From JBGPYB01 sp041493035 (GTDB lineage: Bacteria > Acidobacteriota > Vicinamibacteria > Fen-336): a DNA stretch of 35,947 nucleotides. How positions within the stretch are numbered: the stretch's first letter is position 1; each line of letters begins with the position of its first letter. Below the pieces are notes generated by a model. The model was not told where the DNA came from, did no database searches, and was given only the letters and a program-made list of their open reading frames with translations. A program made the position numbers and the translations under genes. Of the stretch, positions 8,156-16,193 are shown one piece after another. The stretch spans positions 1 through 35,947 of the forward strand of contig JBGPYB010000029.1 in the NCBI GenBank assembly GCA_041493035.1. The letters run 5' to 3'.

Positions 8156-8677
8156 ATGAAGAACCACAAGGGTTTTACACTGATCGAGTTGCTGATCGTC
8201 GTGGCGATCATCGGCATCATCGCGGCGATCGCGATCCCGAGCCTTCTCCGAGCCCGTGTATCGGCGAATGAGTCTGCGACTCAGGGCGACATCCGAACCG
8301 TGATCTCGGCCAACGCAGCGTACGAAGGGTCCAGCAACGGAAACGGCTACGCCAGCACGGCGACCTGCTTGGCGACGCCGGCGAACGGTGCCTGCATTCC
8401 GGGGTACGCTACTACCGCTCCGACGTTCCTGGACTCGAACCTGGGGACGGCGGGCGTGCTGACGAAGTCCGGATACCAGCGCACCTACGGGGTCTCGGCC
8501 ACGGTTGTCGGCGTGGGAGCCGCGACCTACTGCTACAACGCTCAGCCTGCCATACTGAACCGCACGGGGACGCGCAGCTTCGGCGGCGACGCGAGCGGTG
8601 TTCTCGGTGGGACTCAGGGGAACGTGGCGTGCTGCGGCGCCGGTGCGCTCCTGGCCGCATGCCCAGCGCTCAAGTAG
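8156..8677 (+). CDS. pilA: Type IV major pilin PilA, copy 2 (tandem duplicate)
   Basis: Second 173 aa pilin precursor, differing from copy 1 at 12 residues (about 93% identical). The leader (MKNHKG), G6/F7 cleavage site, E11, hydrophobic helix and all cysteines are kept. Seven of the twelve changes lie in the last 30 residues (DFS to DAS, then the region around the CC pair, and the final N to K), a surface-exposed part in pilins. The ribosome-binding region (GGGGAG then ACTGA) is copied too. The DNA duplication is very recent or kept alike by gene conversion: only 5 differences in the first 210 coding bases. With no sigma54 site in front of it, it probably depends on read-through from copy 1. 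Confidence 0.95.
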   Translation: MKNHKGFTLIELLIVVAIIGIIAAIAIPSLLRARVSANESATQGDIRTVISANAAYEGSSNGNGYASTATCLATPANGACIPGYATTAPTFLDSNLGTAGVLTKSGYQRTYGVSATVVGVGAATYCYNAQPAILNRTGTRSFGGDASGVLGGTQGNVACCGAGALLAACPALK

Positions 8678-8764
8678 AACGCCCACCCCTTCAGTGACGG
8701 GCCACGCCGTGCGCGCCTGACAGGCGGCGTTGTCCTCACGTGCTACAATCCGGCATCCAAGGCG

Positions 8765-9733
8765 ATGTCAGGGTTGCCCCATCCGGTCCCGGTCGAAACT
8801 TCCCATCTCACCAAGGCTTTCCCCGCTGGCTTTCTAGGACGCCGACGGGTCGCGGCCCTCAACGACCTCAGCTTGGAGGTGAGACCTGGCGAGGCATTCG
8901 GATACCTCGGCCCGAACGGTTCCGGAAAGACCACGACATTGAAGATCCTGATGGGTCTGGTCTCTCCGGATTCGGGCGCGGCCCGGATCCTCGGTAAGCC
9001 GATCGCCGACCCTTCGTGGCGTCACCGGGTGGGGTATTTGCCGGAGCACCCTTACTTCTACGACTACTTGAGCCCCGCCGAATACCTCGACTACGTGGGG
9101 CGGCTCTTCGGCCTGCCCGCTTCCGTGCGCCGGGAGCGATCCCAAAGGCTCATCGGGCTCGTGGGTCTCGAGCGATCTTCCCACGTTCCCATGCGACGCT
9201 TCTCCAAGGGGATGTCCCAGAGGGTGGGTCTCGCCCAAGCCCTGATGAACGAGCCCGAGCTTGTGATCCTTGACGAGCCGATGTCGGGTCTCGATCCCAT
9301 CGGGCGTCGGCTCGTCCGTGACATCATTCTCGACCTCAAGGCTCAGGGGCGCACGATCCTATTCTCGACGCACATCCTGCCCGACGCAGAGACCCTGTGC
9401 GATAGAGTCGGGCTGCTCCGCTCCGGTCGACTGCTGAAAGTGGGGCGCCTCGACGAAATCCTGACTCAGGACGCGCGCGTTGAGGTATTGCTGAGCGGCG
9501 GCGACGCCGCGGTCTTCGCCTCTCCAGCGCTCGGCGTCCGATCCAGCCAGCAGATCGGGGAGCGACGACGCCTCGAGGTCGAGGAGAAGTCACTCATGCC
9601 GGTGCTCCAGGCCGCCACGGCTTCCGGGGCGCGGATTCTCTCGGTGACCCACGTCCGGGAGTCACTCGAAGACTACTTCTTTCGACAGATGGGCGAGAGC
9701 GCCCCGGATTCGTCATGGTTGCCGGGAGACTGA
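8765..9733 (+). CDS. ABC transporter ATP-binding protein, pilus-linked (PilH-like)
   Basis: Cytoplasmic ATPase of an ABC-2 type exporter, 322 aa. Walker A GPNGSGKTT (49-57), signature FSKGMSQR (146-153, the FSKGM variant common in ABC-2 exporters), Walker B LVILDEP (166-172), D-loop SGLDP and switch His203. The C-terminal 80 residues form an extra domain typical of NatA/CcmA-like exporters (SLEDYFFRQM near the end). It lies directly after pilA and overlaps the permease gene by 19 bases. In Myxococcus, pilH and pilI (ABC ATPase and permease) sit at the same place after pilA and are needed for pilus assembly; equivalence is inferred from position and class, and the substrate is unknown. Confidence 0.88.
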   Translation: MSGLPHPVPVETSHLTKAFPAGFLGRRRVAALNDLSLEVRPGEAFGYLGPNGSGKTTTLKILMGLVSPDSGAARILGKPIADPSWRHRVGYLPEHPYFYDYLSPAEYLDYVGRLFGLPASVRRERSQRLIGLVGLERSSHVPMRRFSKGMSQRVGLAQALMNEPELVILDEPMSGLDPIGRRLVRDIILDLKAQGRTILFSTHILPDAETLCDRVGLLRSGRLLKVGRLDEILTQDARVEVLLSGGDAAVFASPALGVRSSQQIGERRRLEVEEKSLMPVLQAATASGARILSVTHVRESLEDYFFRQMGESAPDSSWLPGD

Positions 9734-10494
9734 AGCGGGTCGCGGCGGTCGCGGCCAACACCTTCCGGGAGACCGTGAGAGAGCGGGTTCTCTACAACCT
9801 CGTCTTCTTCGCGATCCTCATGACCCTCTCGGGCCTTCTCCTGGGAGAGCTGTCGATCCGGCAGGACGAGAAGATCATCAAGAACCTCGGCCTCGCTTCC
9901 ATGGACATCTTCGGGACGTTGATTGCCGTCTTCATCGGCGTCGGACTGGTCAGCAAGGAGATCGAGCGCCGCTCCCTCTACCCCCTGCTCGCCAAACCGC
10001 TCAGTCGGGAGGAGTTTCTCCTCGGTAAGTTCGTCGGCCTCGGGTTCACTCTCCTGGTCAACGTGGGTGTCATGACGGTGGGCCTCTACCTGACCCTCGT
10101 TGCCACGGGGCGGGGCATCGACTGGAGCCTCCTCAAGGCCATCTATGCCATCCTCCTGAGCCTTCTGCTCACCGTCGCCTTGGCACTTCTTTTCTCCACG
10201 ATGACGTCCTCGACCCTCGCCGCGGTGTTCACGGTCTGCACCGTGGTCGCGGGACGTTTCTCGGACGTCGTGCGCAACATGCGCGACGTGAGCCAGGCCG
10301 TACCCGAGTGGCTCGTGCGCCTGGTTTACCTGGTTGTCCCCAACTTTCTGAACTTCGACATCAAGGACCACGTGATCTACGGTGACCCCATAGGAGGAGG
10401 GCTCCTCGCCAGGCTCACGATCTATGCGGCCTCCTACGCCTTCGTCGTTCTCGGCCTGGCGATGCTGCGCTTCCGGTCCCGCGACCTCACATGA
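9715..10494 (+). CDS. ABC-2 type permease, pilus-linked (PilI-like)
   Basis: Membrane subunit partnering the preceding ATPase: 259 aa with about six hydrophobic segments. The N-terminal ANTFRETVRERVLYNLVFF is a usual opening of ABC-2/NosY-like permeases, and the SKEIERRSLYPLLAKP segment after the second helix is the cytoplasmic coupling region of that family. Its start overlaps the ATPase gene by 19 bases and its stop overlaps the next start in ATGA, so the three genes are translationally coupled. The exported substrate cannot be read from the sequence. Confidence 0.85.
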   Translation: MVAGRLKRVAAVAANTFRETVRERVLYNLVFFAILMTLSGLLLGELSIRQDEKIIKNLGLASMDIFGTLIAVFIGVGLVSKEIERRSLYPLLAKPLSREEFLLGKFVGLGFTLLVNVGVMTVGLYLTLVATGRGIDWSLLKAIYAILLSLLLTVALALLFSTMTSSTLAAVFTVCTVVAGRFSDVVRNMRDVSQAVPEWLVRLVYLVVPNFLNFDIKDHVIYGDPIGGGLLARLTIYAASYAFVVLGLAMLRFRSRDLT

Positions 10495-11363
10495 ACCGCC
10501 TCCTTCCCTACGCCTTCCTGGGATTCGTTCCGCTCGTTCCGCTCGTTCAGGGGAGCCTGGACCGCGATTTCGGGCAACTGGCCGCGCAGAGCAACAGGCT
10601 CTACCTGCAGACCGGCGAACAGGTCCGTTGGTTTTGCCCGGGGTTCGAAGGTGTCATGGCTGGGATCTACTGGCTGCGTGCGGTCCAGTACTACGGCAGC
10701 GAGAGGGCCTTCGGCTCGGGGACGAGTTATCAGAACTTGGCGCCTCTCATCGAGATCACCAACGCCCTGGATCCCCGTCTGGAACTCGCGTACCGGTACG
10801 GAGCGCTGTTTCTCGCAGAGCCGTGGCCGAACGGACCCGGCAAGCCTCAGGCCGGCGTCGAGGTCCTCGAAAGAGGCATCCGCAATCTGCCCGAGGCGTG
10901 GCGCATTCGTTGGGACCTGGGAAGTCTCTACTACTTCTTTCTCCACGACCACGAGAAAGCCGCCGCGGTCCTTCTGCGTGGAGCCAAGATCCAAGGTGCG
11001 CCCTTCTGGCTCGAGAGTCTCGCGGCGAGCATGCTCGGCAAGGGGGGCGACCGCGCGACCGCCCGCCAGGTCTGGAAGACTCAATACGACAATGCCCCTG
11101 AGGATGCCATTCGCGACAACGCCCTCCACCACATGCAGCTCCTCGATGCCCTCGACGAGGTTGATGCCCTGAACGCGGCCGCTGGCAAATTCGCGGAGCG
11201 CTCGGGCCGCTCGCCCCGGTCTGCCCAGGAGTTGGTTGGGTCCGGGCTCGTCGCTCGCGTGCCGACCGATCCCCCCGGCGTGGCGTTCGACTACGATTCA
11301 CGGACCGGGAGGTTTGCGATTGCGAAGATCTCGAAGTTTTGGCGACCGCGATATGACCAATAG
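10491..11363 (+). CDS. Membrane-anchored TPR protein of the ABC transporter operon
   Basis: 290 aa protein with one N-terminal hydrophobic segment (RLLPYAFLGFVPLVPLV) that may be an anchor or uncleaved signal, placing the rest outside the cytoplasm. Residues ~95-215 hold TPR-like helical pairs (AYRYGALFLAEPW, RWDLGSLYYFFLHDHEKAA, WLESLAASMLGKGGDRATA). The last ~45 residues contain VPTDPPGVAFDYDSRTGR, similar to the DPxG-x-x-F/Y-x-Y-D-x-x-T-G ending of some pilin-like and TPR proteins. The ATGA overlap with the permease suggests one complex; it could fill the place of Myxococcus PilG, but I do not recognise homology. A short in-frame repeat near 10524-10548 encodes FVPLVPLV. Confidence 0.7.
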   Translation: MNRLLPYAFLGFVPLVPLVQGSLDRDFGQLAAQSNRLYLQTGEQVRWFCPGFEGVMAGIYWLRAVQYYGSERAFGSGTSYQNLAPLIEITNALDPRLELAYRYGALFLAEPWPNGPGKPQAGVEVLERGIRNLPEAWRIRWDLGSLYYFFLHDHEKAAAVLLRGAKIQGAPFWLESLAASMLGKGGDRATARQVWKTQYDNAPEDAIRDNALHHMQLLDALDEVDALNAAAGKFAERSGRSPRSAQELVGSGLVARVPTDPPGVAFDYDSRTGRFAIAKISKFWRPRYDQ

Positions 11364-11877
11364 GGCCGGGTCCGCTTCCAGGGGCTCGCGCCGCTTTCTC
11401 GTGGCGCTTCTGGGCGTGGTCTTCGCATGGCCCGCGTGGCCGGCTTCCTCCGACCTACCCCCACAGGCTGCCCAGATCCTTCAGGTGGGCGAGTCTGTGC
11501 CTGCCTTTGACGCCGAGGGAATCGACGGAGACGTCAAGCACATCACGTTCCCGAAGGGCTCCACCACCGTCCTTCTGTTCTTCCTCAGTGGCTGTCCCGT
11601 CTGTCACCGAATGATTCCGGAATGGAACAGGGCTTTCGAGAGAAGACCCAAGGGACTAGAGGTCATCGGCGTTCTCATGGACAAGGAACCTCCGGGATTC
11701 TTCATGGCGACACCCATTGCTTTTCCGGTCGTTCGCGCCCCAGCGGGCGACTTCAGCAAGCACTTCAAGATCCAGCGAGTGCCCATGAGCCTCCGCGTTG
11801 CGGGGAGTGGGCGAGTGGAGGACGTGGCGCTGGGCCAGATCGACCCGATTCGGCTGGGGGAAGTGTTCCGTCCCTAG
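11353..11877 (+). CDS. Exported thioredoxin-like protein (redoxin/TlpA-type)
   Basis: 174 aa protein with an N-terminal signal (two Arg, then FLVALLGVVFAWPAWPASS) and a thioredoxin fold. The active site is CPVC at 81-84 (FFLSGCPVCHRMIPEW), with the cis-proline region near RVPMSLRV. It probably works in the periplasm on thiols; the pilins here have several cysteines, so disulfide handling of pilus parts is possible but unproven. The ATG at 11353 lies inside the end of the TPR gene (11-base overlap); the open frame extends further upstream, but that part has no signal and overlaps the TPR gene fully. The stop codon shares the palindrome CTAG with the stop of the convergent gene. Confidence 0.8.
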   Translation: MTNRAGSASRGSRRFLVALLGVVFAWPAWPASSDLPPQAAQILQVGESVPAFDAEGIDGDVKHITFPKGSTTVLLFFLSGCPVCHRMIPEWNRAFERRPKGLEVIGVLMDKEPPGFFMATPIAFPVVRAPAGDFSKHFKIQRVPMSLRVAGSGRVEDVALGQIDPIRLGEVFRP

Positions 11878-14300
11878 TCGGGCTCGGTCCGGCTGTGGCG
11901 CAGGATCGCGGCCAAACCGAAGGCGCTCAGGGCGCTCGCGACCAGTCCCCAGACGACGGCCCGCGGGCGGTACACCATCCGGATCGAGTGACGTCCCGCT
12001 TGGACCCGCACCGCCCTGAAAGCGACGTTCGCCCGAAGCACCTCCGCGTCAGCGCCGTCGACGGAGGCACGCCATCCCGGATCGAAGCTGTCCACAAGGA
12101 CGACGTAGCCCGGAGCGCCCAGATCCGCCTCGATCTCGACTCGGTCCGGCTTGAGGGAAGCGAGGCGCATCCGCCCGCGAAATGAGGGGTCGGGCCTTTG
12201 CGCCAACCCGCCGGGCAGGACGATTTCCGTCTCAGGATCGAAGTCCGGGTCTGTGAGCGTCGCGAGAGCGAGCTCCCCATCCGCGATCCGAGCTCCACTC
12301 ACGGCATATGCACGCGGGAGAGCTCCCCCCACATGGAAGACGCGGATCGGCTCCGGAAAGAGGCTAGGGATCGTGCTTGCGAGATCAAGATCCTGGAGCC
12401 CCGCCAGGTGGAGCGATACGACCGAGCGGACGGCGCCTAGTTGGAGTAGACGTTGATGGGCGGGTGTCCCTTCGACGGAGCGAAGGCGCTGCGCCAGCTC
12501 GGCCAGTGGCAGCGGGTAGAGGCCGCGGAAGTCGAGATCGTAACTGTTCTCGATCCCCCAACGTCCCGCCACGGGAGGAAACGGATAGAGGCGTAGGGAA
12601 AGAACCTGTGTGGCCTCGAGGGACTGACCCGGAGGCGGAGCGTAGATCATGTAGGGGTCGTCGCGACCGAGGTAGCGGGCGCTGCTGCCGGGCGTCTGGT
12701 AGTCGTAGACATAGACTCTCGAATGGTCGACAGACGCGATCGCGTCGATGACGGGCGGACGGAAAGAGACAGCCGCGGGCGCGGCGGTTCGATTCTGGCC
12801 TCGGTGGGCCAGCATCAAGTCTCCCAGGATGAGGACGACCGACGCTCTCGCAGCCCTCGGGGCCCCCACGGTGCCACCCCACAGGAAGAGGATTGTCATC
12901 GCGGCGGCGCTCGCGAGAGCCCACGTCACATGCATCCGATCGCTGTCCGCCATCCCGGCCAGCGGCGAAAAGTCCACCAGTCCGAGAAGGGCGATCGTGG
13001 CCGGGAAGAGGACCAGCGGCGCCACGCGGGCGCGCCTGCTGTTGCGCCCCGATCCTGATGCTGCGCTCGCCCATGCGTCCACTCCAAGCCCAACCAGCAG
13101 GGCCCAGGCAAGGGCGGCGACGATCATCGCCTTGTAGGGGTATCGGAGGATGCGTAGGGCCGGGACGAGACGGAGCGCGAGCCCCAGGAAAGGAGTATTC
13201 CGCCCCATCGAGGCGAGCAATCCAACGACGAACGAAACGATGAGAGGGCCACGCCAGGCCGCGTTGCCGCTGGCGACCGCCAATGCAACGAGCCCCAGCG
13301 CGGGCAGGCCGAGGTAGACCGATGCGAGGAGCGGCGCCGGCGGCTCCGGTACGGGTGCGGCGGGCCGGGGCTTGAGGAGGCGCAGGGACTCGTCGGAGAC
13401 GGGCAGCACGAGGTTCGGAAGCGTGTACCGCTCGACGGACCACGCCGTTCTCATCTCCTCGGGGAAGTTCCATCGAGAAGAGCGCCGAGCGATGTCGAGA
13501 ACGGGCGCCCAGACTCCAGCGGATGCGAGGGTCATGATAACGGCGGCCACCAAGAGTTGGGATAGCAGCCGACGGTTCGATGGGTCACTCCAGGCCCGCC
13601 ACCGGATCCGCACTGCGACGAGACCGATGCTGAGCAACGCTGTCATCGCGCAGATGTCGGCGGAACCCGCCACGATCTGACACGCTGCAACGACTCCCCA
13701 GGTCAGCGATCGTGGCAGTCGCGGCGCGTCCAACGCCCGATCGGCCGCCAGCAGCACCCAGGGCATCCACGCAGCGGTCGCGAAGTGGTGCCAGAGGTTC
13801 ACCATAGACACAAAGGGCCCCGACGTCATCCAGACGGCCGCGGCGGCGAGGGCCCCGAGATGCGAGAGGCCGATGCGAAAGCCCAGGCGGTAGAGGCCAA
13901 GACCTGCCAGACAGGCGTGGAAGACGACAAAAACGGTGTAGTACCACCAGGGCTGCATGAGGAAGTTCAGCCATGTGAGTGGATAGAGGATCTCGGCGCT
14001 CGGGTCGGCGAGAAGGGGCTGGCCGAAGGCGATGGAGTTGTCCCAGAGAGGCCAGGATCCCGCGGCGACGGACCGCACAAAGGATTCCATCTGGGTATAC
14101 CAGTCGATGTGGAGGTCCCGCTCGTAGAAGACCCGTCCCCGAAAAATCGCGTCGGAGAACAGGAGGAGCACGATGCTCACGATCCCCAGAGAGGCTGAGG
14201 CGTCTCGGCGATTCAACAGGGGCCCTCCAGATGTAAGGGCGTTCCGCTGGTTTCTGCGCGATCGCCAGAAGAGTGACCCCAAGCGGGAGAGGGTGGTCAA
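11874..14300 (-). CDS. YfhO-family GT-C-like membrane protein, copy 2
   Basis: 808 aa polytopic protein, same family and size as the copy between pilS and pilR. First outer loop: ERDLH with R61-D62, WYTQMESFVR, GSWPLWD, FGQPLLADPS, LYPLTWLN; then SGPFVSM and HHFATAAWMPWVLL. The C-terminal extracytoplasmic part has SYDLDFRGLYP, then GWRASVDG, RANVAFRAV and YRPRAVVWG before a final helix. The start is uncertain: TTG at 14300 gives the longest form; TTG at 14216 (codon 29) lies after GGAGGG and would remove a poorly conserved leader. It is the last gene of the minus-strand run, separated by 105 bases from the preceding gene, and converges on the thioredoxin-like gene with a 4-base overlap. Confidence 0.85.
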   Translation of the reverse strand: MTTLSRLGSLFWRSRRNQRNALTSGGPLLNRRDASASLGIVSIVLLLFSDAIFRGRVFYERDLHIDWYTQMESFVRSVAAGSWPLWDNSIAFGQPLLADPSAEILYPLTWLNFLMQPWWYYTVFVVFHACLAGLGLYRLGFRIGLSHLGALAAAAVWMTSGPFVSMVNLWHHFATAAWMPWVLLAADRALDAPRLPRSLTWGVVAACQIVAGSADICAMTALLSIGLVAVRIRWRAWSDPSNRRLLSQLLVAAVIMTLASAGVWAPVLDIARRSSRWNFPEEMRTAWSVERYTLPNLVLPVSDESLRLLKPRPAAPVPEPPAPLLASVYLGLPALGLVALAVASGNAAWRGPLIVSFVVGLLASMGRNTPFLGLALRLVPALRILRYPYKAMIVAALAWALLVGLGVDAWASAASGSGRNSRRARVAPLVLFPATIALLGLVDFSPLAGMADSDRMHVTWALASAAAMTILFLWGGTVGAPRAARASVVLILGDLMLAHRGQNRTAAPAAVSFRPPVIDAIASVDHSRVYVYDYQTPGSSARYLGRDDPYMIYAPPPGQSLEATQVLSLRLYPFPPVAGRWGIENSYDLDFRGLYPLPLAELAQRLRSVEGTPAHQRLLQLGAVRSVVSLHLAGLQDLDLASTIPSLFPEPIRVFHVGGALPRAYAVSGARIADGELALATLTDPDFDPETEIVLPGGLAQRPDPSFRGRMRLASLKPDRVEIEADLGAPGYVVLVDSFDPGWRASVDGADAEVLRANVAFRAVRVQAGRHSIRMVYRPRAVVWGLVASALSAFGLAAILRHSRTEPD

Positions 14301-14365
14301 GCAGAGTCCTCCCGGGGCGCCACCTTGGATGCGGATGTTACTCCACGCATGGCTGAAGCCAAAGG

Positions 14366-14390
14366 CGCCGCGACGTCCGCTCTCGCGGCG
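14366..14390 (-). terminator. Possible weak terminator between the GT-C/TPR gene and YfhO copy 2
   Basis: An 8-base-pair stem (CGCCGCGA/TCGCGGCG) with a 9-base loop lies in the 105-base gap, the second-widest gap in the minus-strand run. Read on the minus strand it is followed by CCTTTGG, a very short T run. It may reduce transcription into the last YfhO gene, but random GC-rich pairing is possible. The rest of the gap shows no promoter I can support. Confidence 0.3.
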
Positions 14391-14405
14391 GAAGAACTCC
14401 CGGGC

Positions 14406-16193
14406 TCAGGGTGTTGTAGCGCTACGGCCGAGTCTCTTGAGCAGCTCCTGTCTCACCGGGCCGGGAAGGGCGAGCTCAAGACCCCGCTCGTATGCCACCC
14501 TCGCCCTGGTCTCGTCGTGGAAGAGCTGCCGCTGAAAGTCGCCGGCGGTCATCAAGAGGGAGGGATCGTCTCCGCCGGCCTCGATGGCGAGGTCGAGGTC
14601 CTGTCGAGCGGCCTCAAGCCTGTGCTGCTCCACGTGGATACGAGCCGCCAGCAGGAAAGCCGTGGGCCGCACGGCGCGGTCGGGGTTGTGGCTGAGGAGT
14701 TCTGTGATCTCGTGGAGCGCCGCCGCGTACCGGCCCCGTCGGGCATAGCCGTCCGCGCTGAGGAGAAACTCGGCGGGCCGGTAAAGGAAAAGTCCCGTGG
14801 GCTGGCCGGCGAACACGACCTTCGACTGAAGGGCCGTAGCGGCCAACGCAAGGGTGGTGGCGGCGGCGGCACCGGCGCCCAGCCGCAGGAAGAACCGATG
14901 CCGCAGCGCGTTGACGCCGGCGGCCAACGCCAGGCCGGCGAAGGGCATCATGAAGACCGCCAGCGTGACGCGGTATCTCGACATAGGGAGCGTCAGAAGG
15001 AGGGCGAGGAGCAGTGAGACCGAGTACGGGGCGAGGGCGATGAATGCCCGCCAGCGGCGGGCCGCTAGCCCGAGCCCGATCAAGGCCAAAGGGAAGAGAG
15101 CTCCGTATCCAGGGAGTGCGGCCAGGAGCGGATCTTTGAGGGCCGCATGGTAGAAGTTGGCGTTGTCGGGGTTCTCGAACGGGATCACGAGCCCCGAGGC
15201 CTTGCGCAGATAGAAGAGCGCCACGTCGCCCCAGCTCGGAAAAGAGCGGAGGCAGGCCACGACGGTTCGGCCGAGGCTTCCGCCGCTCTCCGCCAGGATC
15301 GGAACGAAGGCAGCCGCGCGGGCCTCGAAGAAGTAAGGGCTCGAGGCCGCGGAGTTGCACACCGCGTAGACCATGCCGCCTGTGACCGCAAGCTTGAAGG
15401 CTGGCGCCCCCACCGCCACGTTGCGCGCCACGAGCGGCGCGAGGGCTGCCGCGGTCCCGAGCAGCACGAGACCGGCGATGGGCCAGCGCCTTCCGGAGTG
15501 GGGGAGCCGTAGCCAGAGGACCAGGAGAACAATCGGTGGCACCGTGAGGAAGCCTTCGTTGACGATGAGGGAGAGGCCGAGGAGGAGTCCCAGGAGGACC
15601 GCGCGCCGCGGGGAGGGGACATCGAGCAGCCCCATGAGCTGCCACGTCGCAAGGAGCGAGACGAGAACGATCCAGGGCCCACGAAGCATCACAACGTCGA
15701 AGTGAATCGCCGGCGAGTAGATTGCGAGGAAGAGCGAGGCGAAGAAGGCAGGCTCTCGCCCGAAGAGCCGCTCCGTCATCCTGAACAGGAGCCACACCGC
15801 CGCCGCGGACGCCGCGATCTGCAGCAGGGCCAGGGGAAGCATCACCTCCCGGAACAGCGCGTAGAGACACGCGATCAGATAGGCGTAGGCAGGGGCCTTG
15901 TGGAAGGTTCGCTCGTCGCCGTACCAGTGCTTCCAGGACTCGGAAGGCGCCGAGGCCACCTGCCAACCGACGAGCGGGTGATACGGCTCGCGTCCCAGGA
16001 CGTCTCCCGCGACGATGCGCTGCGCCCACTGGTCGAAGATGTACATGTCCGACTCGCGGAACGATCGGTGAAACTCGAACAGGGGACTCGGCTGGACGTG
16101 CGCGAGATGCAGGAGCCGAACGACGACGGCCAGCCCGACCAGTGCCAGTCGAAGCGCGCGGGTCGGGCTTGGCGCTGGCTTGCCCTCAGTCAC
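14406..16193 (-). CDS. GT-C-type membrane glycosyltransferase with C-terminal TPR region
   Basis: 595 aa. Residues ~15-430 hold about 10-12 hydrophobic segments with a first loop carrying acidic residues (RESDMYIFDQWAQRIVAGD), as in GT39/ArnT-like enzymes that use polyprenyl-phosphate sugars on the outer face of the inner membrane. FHKAPAYAYLIA and SPAIHFDVVMLRGP follow the same pattern. The last ~130 residues (from about YRPAEFLLSADGYARRG) are soluble and helical, with TPR-like repeats (AALHEITELLSHNPDRA, ARQDLDLAIEAGGDD). The start is GTG at 16193, overlapping the stop of YfhO copy 3 by 8 bases. Acceptor and sugar are not known; a family call beyond GT-C is not safe. Confidence 0.75.
   Translation of the reverse strand: MTEGKPAPSPTRALRLALVGLAVVVRLLHLAHVQPSPLFEFHRSFRESDMYIFDQWAQRIVAGDVLGREPYHPLVGWQVASAPSESWKHWYGDERTFHKAPAYAYLIACLYALFREVMLPLALLQIAASAAAVWLLFRMTERLFGREPAFFASLFLAIYSPAIHFDVVMLRGPWIVLVSLLATWQLMGLLDVPSPRRAVLLGLLLGLSLIVNEGFLTVPPIVLLVLWLRLPHSGRRWPIAGLVLLGTAAALAPLVARNVAVGAPAFKLAVTGGMVYAVCNSAASSPYFFEARAAAFVPILAESGGSLGRTVVACLRSFPSWGDVALFYLRKASGLVIPFENPDNANFYHAALKDPLLAALPGYGALFPLALIGLGLAARRWRAFIALAPYSVSLLLALLLTLPMSRYRVTLAVFMMPFAGLALAAGVNALRHRFFLRLGAGAAAATTLALAATALQSKVVFAGQPTGLFLYRPAEFLLSADGYARRGRYAAALHEITELLSHNPDRAVRPTAFLLAARIHVEQHRLEAARQDLDLAIEAGGDDPSLLMTAGDFQRQLFHDETRARVAYERGLELALPGPVRQELLKRLGRSATTP

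Noticed and set aside
8714..8749. Small palindrome CGCCTGACAGGCG and a TACAAT box between pilA copy 2 and the ABC ATPase gene
   Set aside because: The stem is only 5 bp with a 3-base loop and no T run, and TACAAT has no -35 box at an acceptable distance, so neither terminator nor promoter is supported.
10524..10548. Short tandem repeat of GTTCCGCTC in the TPR protein gene
   Set aside because: Under three copies of a 9-base unit encoding part of a hydrophobic anchor; not enough to call a variable repeat.
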